A stretch of 21,895 nucleotides of DNA from DMER64 sp041652255 (GTDB lineage Bacteria > Bacteroidota > Bacteroidia > Bacteroidales > UBA932): assembly GCA_041652255.1 (NCBI GenBank), contig JBAZHT010000029.1, positions 1 through 21,895 of the forward strand, given 5' to 3'. Positions within the stretch are counted from its first letter, which is position 1. Each line of letters starts with the position of its first letter. Below, piece after piece: positions 8,697-15,888 of the stretch. The notes under the pieces are model-generated. The model saw nothing but the letters and a program-made list of their open reading frames with translations. It ran no database searches and was not told the DNA's origin. The position numbers and the translations under genes are program-made.

Positions 8697-10172
8697 TCAT
8701 CCGGTCTTTAAAATTTCATGTAGAATCTCTTTATCGTCAAAATGCGTTTTTGCTCCTTTAATATCCTGGTAGGTTTCATGTCCTTTTCCTGCTACCAGGA
8801 TGATGGTTCCCGGCCGGGCGGTACGTACAGCGGTTTTGATGGCCTGGCGTCTGTCTGTAATGCGTAAATGACGGTTTTGCTGTTCGGGTGTCAATCCTTC
8901 CATCATCTGGTCCAGGATGTCGTCAGGGTCTTCAAACCTGGGATTGTCCGATGTGAAAACACACATGTGGGAATACCGATCCGCTATCTGTGCCATAACG
9001 GGTCTTTTTGTTTTGTCACGGTTGCCTCCGCATCCCACAACACATACCAGTTCCTGTCCCGGTTTGAGCAGTTCTTTCAAAGTGAGGAGTACGTTTTTCA
9101 GTGCATCGGGAGTATGGGAATAATCCACGACAGCCGTTATGTTGTTGCCTCCTCTTACGTATTCCATTCTGCCGCTGACTGTTTTTAATGAACTAAGTAT
9201 GCGCAGGGTTTCTTCTTTTGAAGCATCGAGCAGTCTTGAACAGGCATATACGGCCAGTAGGTTATAGGCGTTGTGCATGCCTAAAAATGAACTCCACACC
9301 TGGGTACCGTCTATGTTCAGTTGCATACCGTCCACACTGTTTTCCAAAATGCGTGCATTATAATCCGCCATTTTTTTACATGCGTAGGTATATTTTCTTG
9401 CACGACAATTCTGGATCATGATCTTCCCGTTCTTGTCATCGTCATTGACAAGGGCAAATGAACCTTCCGGAAGTGTGTCAAAAAAGTTCTTTTTGGCGTC
9501 CCGGTAAGCGGAAAAAGTTTTATGGTAATCCAGATGATCGTGTGTCAGGTTGGTAAAAACACCTCCGGCAAAACGGAGTCCCAGGATCCTGTTTTGAACA
9601 ATGGCGTGCGAACTGACTTCCATGAAGCAATGTGTACATCCGCTGCGCCACATAGTGTCCAGCAGACTGTTTATTGTTAAAGCATCGGGCGTAGTATGGG
9701 ATGTGGCAAATTCCCGGTTCTCAATATAATTTGCTATGGTCGATATCAGGCCGCATTTATAACCCAGCTCACTGAACAGGTGGTGAAGAAGGGTGGCGGT
9801 GGTGGTTTTTCCATTGGTGCCCGTGATCCCAATGAGTGTCAGTCTGGACGAGGGGTGACCGTAAAATTCTCCGGCAAGCATACCAAGTGCCCTTTGGGTA
9901 TCAGGCACTTCAATAAAAGTGGTGGTTGAGGCAAATTCCTGTTCAAAACCGGTATCGGTGAGGTGTCCTTTACAGAACACCACGGCGGCAGCACCGGATT
10001 GTGCTGCCTGCCGGATGAACAGGTGTCCGTCTGTTTGCGTGCCAGGAATGGCTACAAACAGGCAACTCCCTGTTACCTGACGTGAATCGGCACAAATACC
10101 GGATATGTCCCGGTCAGGCGAACCGGTGACACGTTTATTATCCAGTATTTCAATTAGTTTAGAGAGTTGCAT
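8697..10172 (-). CDS. murE: UDP-N-acetylmuramoyl-tripeptide synthetase MurE, meso-diaminopimelate type
   Basis: MurE adds the third stem-peptide residue. The 491-residue protein has the P-loop TGTNGKTTT (118-126), the SHTTPD substrate loop, the HDHLD motif, the AKKNFF lysine region and the AGKGHE motif near the C-terminus. DNPR at about 409-412 is the specificity motif of enzymes using meso-diaminopimelate; lysine-adding enzymes lack the Arg. I chose the ATG at 10172, which gives MQLSKLIEIL and a 16-base gap from ftsI. In-frame ATGs at 10196 (8-base overlap with ftsI) and 10220 (32-base overlap) would add 8 or 16 residues of no family resemblance. The 10196 start cannot be excluded, since it would resemble the rsmH/ftsL junction. 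Confidence 0.95.
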   Translation of the reverse strand: MQLSKLIEILDNKRVTGSPDRDISGICADSRQVTGSCLFVAIPGTQTDGHLFIRQAAQSGAAAVVFCKGHLTDTGFEQEFASTTTFIEVPDTQRALGMLAGEFYGHPSSRLTLIGITGTNGKTTTATLLHHLFSELGYKCGLISTIANYIENREFATSHTTPDALTINSLLDTMWRSGCTHCFMEVSSHAIVQNRILGLRFAGGVFTNLTHDHLDYHKTFSAYRDAKKNFFDTLPEGSFALVNDDDKNGKIMIQNCRARKYTYACKKMADYNARILENSVDGMQLNIDGTQVWSSFLGMHNAYNLLAVYACSRLLDASKEETLRILSSLKTVSGRMEYVRGGNNITAVVDYSHTPDALKNVLLTLKELLKPGQELVCVVGCGGNRDKTKRPVMAQIADRYSHMCVFTSDNPRFEDPDDILDQMMEGLTPEQQNRHLRITDRRQAIKTAVRTARPGTIILVAGKGHETYQDIKGAKTHFDDKEILHEILKTG

Positions 10173-10188
10173 TTTACTTGTCAGGGTT

Positions 10189-11964
10189 TTATGCATTTTC
10201 AGGAGCTTCCAGGGGCTCACTCCAAAAGGGGTTGGTTATGTATATGTGATCGGCTATTTTTTTAAATACGGGCGCTGCCCATGAGGCTCCGTAAAAATTA
10301 CTGCGGGTGGGCCCGGAATACAGGATTACTATCATGCTGTATTTTGGAGCCTGAGAAGGGAAAAATCCAACAAAGGATGCCTGGTGTTTCCTGTACCCAT
10401 CGTGTACATAGGCTCCATCGTAGGCGATCTGAGCAGTCCCTGTTTTACCGGAAATACTGTAACGGAGGTCATTGATACCGGCCGCTGTCCCGTGTTCCAC
10501 AACGCCCCTGAGAGCTTGATGAACTGAGCGTAGCGTGGATGGGGAACAAAGGGTTCCGCTAAGGGGGGTGTGGGAAAATTCTTCTATCATTCGGCCGTGT
10601 TGCATAAACGCTTCAATAAAATACGGAGTGACCATTTTCCCATTGTTGGCGATGGCATTGTAAAACGTCAGAACGTGCAGGGGCGTGAGCTGCATTTCAT
10701 ACCCTATGGCGATCATGGGCAGGGACAAACCCGACCAGCCTGGTTCTCCGGGAAACGGAATTTTGGCCCGGCCTTCACCAATCAGCTCTATGTTCAGTTT
10801 TTCATTGAGCTTCATGTTGTATAACCGGTTGATGAACTGCTTTTCCCTGTCGGCGTATTTTTCAACGGCCATTTTGGCAAAAGCAACGTTGGACGACTTT
10901 TCAAACGCCTGTTGTACGGTAATCGTCCCGTAAGAGCGGCTGGCTTCGGTAAAGGTCTTTCCATAGTATTGCCATCCGTTCCGCCCGGTTTCTATGCTAT
11001 CGCTCAACCTGACATAGCCGTCTTCCAGCAGTGCGATCAGGGTAGCCAGTTTGAATGTGGATCCCGGATTGGTAGACTGGCTGATGGCGTAATTTAAGGT
11101 TTCGTCATAGGTGCCGTCTTTCGTGCGTTTCATATTGACAATGGCACGGACGGCTCCGGTTTTCACCTCCATGACCACAGTTGTGGCACCCTCAAAGGTG
11201 TCGTCCATGGAAAGCTGTTCCCGCAAAGCGTTTTCTGCCGCTTCCTGGATATTAATGTCCAGGGTAGTGATAACATCAAGTCCGTCTTCCGGTTTGACTT
11301 CCGGTTTGCTGGAAAGGGGAACCCACATGTCATCTCCCGACCGGCGACGTACTCTTTGTTTTCCCGGGTGTCCTTTCAAATAGGCATTGTAGGCGTATTC
11401 AATACCCACTCCCGATTGCTCGTCATCACTTATGTATCCGATGGTACGGTAGGCAAGTCTGCCGTAAGGGTATATACGTTTTTCTTTTTGGTTTGCAATC
11501 AGCCCGCCCTGGTACTGACCTTTATTAAAAACGGGAAATTCCCGGATCTTTTGAAGCTCGTCGTGAGATACCAGGCGATTGCCTATGGGGAGATTTCTGT
11601 ATCCGGGTTTCTTTTGCACTCTGGCCTGTACTATTTCCTGTTCATAGGAGGCTGCGGATTGATCCCCGAAAAAACGGGATAAACTAAGGGCAAGATCATC
11701 CAGGTGACTATTCATTAGCATATCGTCCGGCACCTGGCAGTCCATGCGTATTTCATAAAAAGGAACGGTACTGGCCAGAACGCGTCCGTCATACCCCAGG
11801 ATGCTTCCACGGTAGGCTGGTATGTCAATGTTTCTGTATACAATGGCATCCAGCTGGTCCTTGTAATCGGAAAAAAATTGCAAGCGAACGATCTGTCCGA
11901 TGGCCAGCAGAGCTATCACCAGATAGCATATATAGACGATCATCATTTTACCGTAAGTGTTCAT
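10189..11964 (-). CDS. ftsI: Septal transpeptidase FtsI (class B penicillin-binding protein)
   Basis: FtsI is the divisome D,D-transpeptidase that crosslinks septal peptidoglycan and partners with FtsW. The 591-residue protein has a short cytoplasmic tail, one transmembrane helix (about residues 8-29), a class B pedestal domain (the RGSILGYDGRVLA region at 52-64) and a transpeptidase domain with all three active-site motifs: STFK (Ser302, Lys305), SSN (357-359) and KTGT (507-510). It ends about 80 residues after KTGT, so it has no C-terminal PASTA domain, although many Bacteroidetes homologues are near 700 residues and carry one. The start overlaps the ftsL stop as ATGA. Confidence 0.95.
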   Translation of the reverse strand: MNTYGKMMIVYICYLVIALLAIGQIVRLQFFSDYKDQLDAIVYRNIDIPAYRGSILGYDGRVLASTVPFYEIRMDCQVPDDMLMNSHLDDLALSLSRFFGDQSAASYEQEIVQARVQKKPGYRNLPIGNRLVSHDELQKIREFPVFNKGQYQGGLIANQKEKRIYPYGRLAYRTIGYISDDEQSGVGIEYAYNAYLKGHPGKQRVRRRSGDDMWVPLSSKPEVKPEDGLDVITTLDINIQEAAENALREQLSMDDTFEGATTVVMEVKTGAVRAIVNMKRTKDGTYDETLNYAISQSTNPGSTFKLATLIALLEDGYVRLSDSIETGRNGWQYYGKTFTEASRSYGTITVQQAFEKSSNVAFAKMAVEKYADREKQFINRLYNMKLNEKLNIELIGEGRAKIPFPGEPGWSGLSLPMIAIGYEMQLTPLHVLTFYNAIANNGKMVTPYFIEAFMQHGRMIEEFSHTPLSGTLCSPSTLRSVHQALRGVVEHGTAAGINDLRYSISGKTGTAQIAYDGAYVHDGYRKHQASFVGFFPSQAPKYSMIVILYSGPTRSNFYGASWAAPVFKKIADHIYITNPFWSEPLEAPENA

Positions 11965-12293
11965 CGTTCACTTTTTATCCATGCAGGAGGGTTGTCCGGG
12001 GCTTCCAGGGAAGATCCCCGCAACCTGAGTTGTTTTTCAATTTCCTGCTGCCGGCTCTGTTGCATCAGAGCTGCAGCTTTTCGGGTATATTCGGCGTGGA
12101 GCAGTTGTAGTTCTTTTTCCAATCTGTAGTTTTCCAGCAGGGTCTTTTCTATAGCGTTGTTCAAGGAGATATACATGATCAGCAGAAAAAAAATGTACAG
12201 AATGAAGTTTAAGTGTTTTGATACCACATCCCTTAACAGGATCCTTCCCCCGAACAAAGTCGATATAATCTGTTCACTTTTACGCATGGGCAT
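11961..12293 (-). CDS. ftsL: FtsL-like cell division protein
   Basis: This is a small bitopic membrane protein in the ftsL position between rsmH and ftsI. With the ATG at 12293 it has 110 residues: a basic cytoplasmic stretch, one transmembrane helix (about 28-46) and a Glu/Leu-rich coiled-coil segment (about 47-90). That is the architecture of FtsL, which scaffolds FtsQ, FtsW and FtsI. FtsL sequences are too divergent for motif recognition, so the call rests on topology, size and synteny. The start is uncertain: ATGs at 12293 and 12287 overlap rsmH by 14 and 8 bases. The frame is open up to an ATG at 12365, but that would place 24 further codons inside rsmH. Confidence 0.85.
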   Translation of the reverse strand: MPMRKSEQIISTLFGGRILLRDVVSKHLNFILYIFFLLIMYISLNNAIEKTLLENYRLEKELQLLHAEYTRKAAALMQQSRQQEIEKQLRLRGSSLEAPDNPPAWIKSER

Positions 12294-13164
12294 TTCCCTC
12301 CGTTCTTTCTGCGGCGCGGAGTTTTGCACTTCTTGCCCGCGTGTTTTGTTGAATTTCTTCTTCACCGGGAAGAATCGGTTTTTTGTTTATGGGACGTAAT
12401 TGTCCGTTCACCGAGGCATCCCGGATAAAATGTTTAACAATCCGGTCTTCCAGGGAATGGTAAGTGATCACGACCAATCTTCCTCCCGGATTTAACAATG
12501 GAATACTCTGATTTAAAAGGCCTTCCAGGGATGTGATCTCGTCATTTACCTCCATACGGAGCGCCTGGTAGATCTTAGCCAAAAACTTATGCTCTGCATT
12601 TCGGGGAATGAATCTTTTCAGCGCACAACCCAGATCACGGGTGTTTTCCAGGGGTGCCAGGCTGCGAGCTTCCACTATGGCACCGGCCAGCGCATAAGCG
12701 TTTTTTAACTCGGCATATTTAAAAAAGACAGCGGCAAGATCTTCCCGGGTGTATCCGTTCAGAATCTCAGATGCCGTTTTTCCGCTTTCGCGATTCATTC
12801 GCATATCCAGAGGAGCTTCAAAACGAAAGGAAAACCCGCGTTCTGCCGTGTCAAATTGATGCCAGGAAACACCCAAATCGGCCAAAATACCGTCTACGCC
12901 TTTAATACCAAGGTATTTGCAAAAATTATGTATAAATCTGAAATTGGAACGTATCCAGGATATCCTTTTATCAGCCGGTACGTTTTGCTGTGAATCGGGA
13001 TCCTGGTCAAAAGCCAGTAACCGGCCCTGTTTTCCCAGGCGCTCCAGAATGGCACGGGAATGACCACCGCCTCCAAAAGTCGCATCCAGGTATATGCCTG
13101 AGGACTTTATGTTCAGAGATTCGATACTTTCTCTCAAAAGGACCGGTGTATGATACAAACCCAT
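12280..13164 (-). CDS. rsmH: 16S rRNA (cytosine-1402-N4)-methyltransferase RsmH (MraW)
   Basis: RsmH is the SAM-dependent enzyme that N4-methylates C1402 of 16S rRNA in the decoding centre. The 294-residue product starts with MGLYHTPVLLRES, a typical family opening. It has the SAM loop ATFGGGGHS (28-36), AFDQDPDS (51-58), the GILADLGVSWHQFD motif and the C-terminal GGRLVVITYHSLEDRIVKHF signature. It is the second dcw gene, 11 bases after mraZ, the usual place for rsmH. The coding end overlaps the ftsL-like gene. Confidence 0.97.
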   Translation of the reverse strand: MGLYHTPVLLRESIESLNIKSSGIYLDATFGGGGHSRAILERLGKQGRLLAFDQDPDSQQNVPADKRISWIRSNFRFIHNFCKYLGIKGVDGILADLGVSWHQFDTAERGFSFRFEAPLDMRMNRESGKTASEILNGYTREDLAAVFFKYAELKNAYALAGAIVEARSLAPLENTRDLGCALKRFIPRNAEHKFLAKIYQALRMEVNDEITSLEGLLNQSIPLLNPGGRLVVITYHSLEDRIVKHFIRDASVNGQLRPINKKPILPGEEEIQQNTRARSAKLRAAERTEGNAHA

Positions 13165-13175
13165 AGGAGCTATTA

Positions 13176-13625
13176 TTAGGAAAGGTGCTTTTCTGCAAGC
13201 GATACATAATTGTCTTCACTGATCAGGCTTGAATGATAGGATTCTTTGGGCCATAATTCAATTTTGAAATCGGCTCCGGCAAAGATGACCTCTTTGTTAA
13301 CGCCTATCATATTAAGCAAGTGTTTAGGGATCAAGATCCTTCCTGTTTTTTCATCGGGTTCCACAACGGCCCGGTTACTCATATAAGCACGCCACAGAAC
13401 GGCATGTTCCCGGTTAAACGATGGATTGAGACGGGCTTTTACGGCTTCGGACTGTTTTTCCCATTCGTCGTAGGAATACATTTCAAGGCAGGGACTGAAC
13501 AGATCTTTCTTCACCACAAAGCGAAGGGGCACATCGGCAGCTGCCAGTGCCTTCAGCCCGGAAGGAAATACCAGGCGTCCTTTGTCATCCAGCTTCGCAT
13601 TGTATTCTCCAATAAATTTTGCCAC
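13176..13625 (-). CDS. mraZ: Transcriptional regulator MraZ
   Basis: MraZ is a ring-forming DNA-binding protein with two AbrB/SpoVT-like domains that, where studied, binds repeated boxes upstream of its own dcw operon. The 149-residue protein has both diagnostic DxxGR-type motifs: KLDDKGRLVFPS near the N-terminus and EPDEKTGRILIPKHL in the second half. The start codon is GTG at 13625-13623, since no in-frame ATG lies nearby and MAKFIGEYNAKLD matches the usual N-terminus. A weak AAAGG lies about 8 bases upstream. It is the first gene of the operon. Four 10-base repeats at 13661-13700, upstream of its -7 box, are its probable binding site. Confidence 0.96.
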   Translation of the reverse strand: MAKFIGEYNAKLDDKGRLVFPSGLKALAAADVPLRFVVKKDLFSPCLEMYSYDEWEKQSEAVKARLNPSFNREHAVLWRAYMSNRAVVEPDEKTGRILIPKHLLNMIGVNKEVIFAGADFKIELWPKESYHSSLISEDNYVSLAEKHLS

Positions 13626-13647
13626 GTTTATGCCTTTTATCTTAAAT

Positions 13648-13656
13648 GCAAAAGTA
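13648..13656 (-). promoter_or_regulatory. Bacteroidetes -7 box for the mraZ (dcw) operon
   Basis: On the minus strand this reads TACTTTTGC, a perfect match to the Bacteroidetes primary-sigma -7 consensus TAnnTTTGY. It ends 22 bases before the mraZ GTG, which allows a short leader. No convincing -33 TTG lies 19-21 bases upstream. That stretch is occupied by the repeated boxes instead. Confidence 0.7.
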
Positions 13657-13660
13657 AAAA

Positions 13661-13700
13661 AATTTTTCCACTATTTTCCATTTTGTTACAAAATTTTCCA
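13661..13700 (-). promoter_or_regulatory. Probable MraZ operator: four 10-base tandem boxes
   Basis: On the minus strand, in the direction of mraZ, four consecutive 10-base units read TGGAAAATTT, TGTAACAAAA, TGGAAAATAG and TGGAAAAATT. Three share TGGAAAA exactly and the second is degenerate. A 10-base period puts all boxes on one face of the helix. In E. coli, MraZ binds TGGGN-type repeats with the same 10-base spacing upstream of its own promoter, so autoregulation of the dcw operon is the natural reading. The array lies between the -7 boxes of mraZ and of the divergent M23 gene. Confidence 0.75.
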
Positions 13701-13718
13701 CATTGCCTGAAATTTTTT

Positions 13719-13727
13719 TAGTTTTGT
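13719..13727 (+). promoter_or_regulatory. Bacteroidetes -7 box for the M23 lipoprotein gene
   Basis: TAGTTTTGT matches TAnnTTTGY at every position. It ends 20 bases before the ATG at 13748, nearly the same spacing as the divergent mraZ box. A clear -33 element is missing, and the expected region falls on the last TGGAAAA unit of the repeat array. Confidence 0.65.
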
Positions 13728-13747
13728 ATGAAAAGAAGTCTCTTCTT

Positions 13748-15031
13748 ATGAAAATTAAATGGATTATTTTCTTGACTATCAGCTCTTTGATTGTTGGATG
13801 TGATACGGAAAAAGAGCTGGAGGAAAATCCGGTTCAACCCAGTCCCGTAGAGGAACCCGATGCGCAGATCTCCCAATTCTGTCATTTGTTTAACCTGCCT
13901 CTTATAGGCTACGAAACGGAAAATGATGTGGTGAGGAGAAATGAGAATTTCGCCGATATCTTGCAGCGCAGGGGAATTGATTACGCGGTGATATTTGCCA
14001 TTTCGCGTGATTTCAGGGAGGTGTTCGACATGAGAAAACTGAGGGCAGGTAATGCTTACACACTGCTTTATAAATCAGATTCTGCACAGCCTTCATATAT
14101 GATCTACGAAGAGGATTTCAGAAGGCATGTCTGTTTTTCCCTGACTGACAGCTTATGGGTTTCACGTTATGAATTTCCGTTGGTAGTTGAAGAAAAATTT
14201 GTGGATGTTACCATAGCCACTTCTTTGTGGCAAAACCTGGAAGAGGCCGGATACAATCCGTTGGTGGCTAATGGATTGTCTGAAGTCTATGCCTGGACGA
14301 TAGATTTTTTTGGTCTCCGCAAAGGAGATACTTTCAGGGCTTATTACCAGGCCTATATGCTTAACGGAAAGGAAGTAGAAGCAGGGCCGGTGCTGGCTGC
14401 CACGTTTATCCGCTCGGGAAAGGAACAAATGGCTTTCCGTTACGTTCAGGACAGTATGCCAGGTTACTGGGACCAGGACGGGATCAATTTGCAACGCACA
14501 TTTCTGAAAGCCCCGTTGAGGTATTCCAGGGTGAGTTCCGGATTCAGCTATGCCAGGAGGCATCCCATAACCCGGGTGGTACGTCCGCATACAGGTGTTG
14601 ATTATGCAGCGCCTGCCGGAACGCCTGTTTTGAGCATTGGAGAAGGGGTGGTTACTGAAAGAAATTATACCCGGGGAGGCGGCAATACCGTGAAGATCAA
14701 GCACAACAGCGTATACACCACAGCTTACCTTCATTTGTCCCGTTACGCCAAAGGTCTTGTAGTAGGGAAACGCGTTGCACAGGGGGAAGTTATCGGGTAT
14801 GTGGGGAGTACGGGAATGTCTACCGGACCTCACCTGGATTTCCGTGTATGGAGAAACGGAAAACCCATTAATCCGTTAACAATGGAATCTCCTCCGGCAG
14901 ATCCCGTTCATAAGGATAACATGCATAATTTTTTGGAATTTATTTCACCTTACCGGAGAAGTCTTAATCCCGGTTATTATAAAGACCTTGCTTTAAAAAT
15001 TGTGGGTTTTGCAGGAATCAGTTTTGATTGA
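13748..15031 (+). CDS. M23 (LytM/MepM-like) family lipoprotein peptidase with variant zinc site
   Basis: This is a predicted lipoprotein with a C-terminal M23 domain, a family that mostly cuts peptidoglycan crosslinks or activates amidases. The ATG at 13748 gives a short basic start, a hydrophobic helix and the lipobox LIVGC (Cys18). An upstream in-frame ATG at 13703 would spoil this signal. Residues about 40-250 form the N-terminal domain seen in MepM-like proteins (FADILQRRGIDY, RAGNAYTLLY). The M23 domain has HTGVD (His281, Asp285), YLHLS (His329) and STGPHLD (His362, Asp364). Asp364 replaces the His that normally supplies the third zinc ligand in HxH. It may still bind metal, or the protein may be a non-catalytic activator. 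It is divergent from mraZ, and its end overlaps lptB. Confidence 0.9.
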   Translation: MKIKWIIFLTISSLIVGCDTEKELEENPVQPSPVEEPDAQISQFCHLFNLPLIGYETENDVVRRNENFADILQRRGIDYAVIFAISRDFREVFDMRKLRAGNAYTLLYKSDSAQPSYMIYEEDFRRHVCFSLTDSLWVSRYEFPLVVEEKFVDVTIATSLWQNLEEAGYNPLVANGLSEVYAWTIDFFGLRKGDTFRAYYQAYMLNGKEVEAGPVLAATFIRSGKEQMAFRYVQDSMPGYWDQDGINLQRTFLKAPLRYSRVSSGFSYARRHPITRVVRPHTGVDYAAPAGTPVLSIGEGVVTERNYTRGGGNTVKIKHNSVYTTAYLHLSRYAKGLVVGKRVAQGEVIGYVGSTGMSTGPHLDFRVWRNGKPINPLTMESPPADPVHKDNMHNFLEFISPYRRSLNPGYYKDLALKIVGFAGISFD

Positions 15032-15875
15032 GATCCTTTTCCCTGGACAGATCGTCTTCTGAAAACGAAACATCCGGGATTGCTTCTTCTTCAGAGGTCT
15101 CCGGTTCCTCCATTCGTTTCGAATCCGGTTTTTCCGGGTTTACGGGAACGATCTTTCGCAATTCAAAGTTCTGCCCCAGGTATTTGTGCCTGACCTCAGG
15201 GTTGGCCGCCAGTTCATCTGCAGTCCCGCTTTCCAGAATACTTCCTTCGTATAAAAGGTATGCTCTGTCGGTGATGGCCAGGGTTTCGTGTACGTTATGA
15301 TCGGTGATGATCACGCCTATGTCTTTGGTCTTCAGCTGAGCCACAATTTGCTGAATGTCTTCCACGGCTATGGGGTCAACGCCGGCAAAAGGCTCATCCA
15401 GTAAAATAAATTTGGGGTCCAGGGCCAAAGCACGTGCAATTTCACAACGACGGCGTTCCCCGCCGGACAGCTGAATGCCATAACTCTTTCTGACCGTTTG
15501 CAGGCCAAATTCCTCTATCAAACGCTCCATGCGTTCTTTCCGCTCATCTTTTGTAAAAGAGGATAATTCCATAACCGACATGATGTTGTCCTCCACACTC
15601 AGTTTCCGGAAAACAGACGCCTCCTGCGCCAGGTATCCGATCCCTTTCTGGGCGCGCTGGTACATAGGGTAGGAAGTAACTTCTTCGTCATCCAGGAAGA
15701 TTTTTCCGTTATTGGGTTTGATCAAACCTGTGATCATGTAGAAACTGGTTGTTTTCCCGGCCCCGTTGGGTCCAAGAAGACCTACGATCTCTCCCTGGTC
15801 TACTTGGATGGAAACATTTTTCACAACGGTGCGTAAACCGTATCTCTTAACCAGGTTATGACAATGTAAACGCAT
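15018..15875 (-). CDS. lptB: LPS export ABC transporter ATP-binding protein LptB
   Basis: LptB is the cytoplasmic ATPase of the LptB2FG complex that extracts lipopolysaccharide from the inner membrane. The 285-residue protein has Walker A GPNGAGKT (35-42), the Q-loop region YLAQEASVF, the ABC signature LSGGE (136-140), Walker B FILLDE (156-161) and the switch His in TDHNVHE (191-197). Residues from about 241 on form a hydrophilic, mostly acidic tail of about 45 residues, beyond the roughly 240 of E. coli LptB. It starts 13 bases after dnaX, so the two probably share a transcript. Its last 14 bases overlap the end of the convergent M23 gene. Confidence 0.94.
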   Translation of the reverse strand: MRLHCHNLVKRYGLRTVVKNVSIQVDQGEIVGLLGPNGAGKTTSFYMITGLIKPNNGKIFLDDEEVTSYPMYQRAQKGIGYLAQEASVFRKLSVEDNIMSVMELSSFTKDERKERMERLIEEFGLQTVRKSYGIQLSGGERRRCEIARALALDPKFILLDEPFAGVDPIAVEDIQQIVAQLKTKDIGVIITDHNVHETLAITDRAYLLYEGSILESGTADELAANPEVRHKYLGQNFELRKIVPVNPEKPDSKRMEEPETSEEEAIPDVSFSEDDLSREKDLNQN

Positions 15876-15888
15876 AATTTAGCTATGA

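Noticed and set aside
12294..12365. N-terminal extension of the FtsL-like protein from the ATG at 12365
   Set aside because: The extra 24 codons lie wholly within rsmH and look like a frame shadow; starts at 12293 or 12287 give the usual FtsL length.
1..13625. The dcw cluster as evidence of a new system
   Set aside because: Gene content and order are the usual ones for Bacteroidetes; the absence of murF and ddl from the run is not unusual there.
13703..13747. Earlier start of the M23 lipoprotein at 13703
   Set aside because: It would place 15 residues before a clean lipoprotein signal and would overlap the -7 box.
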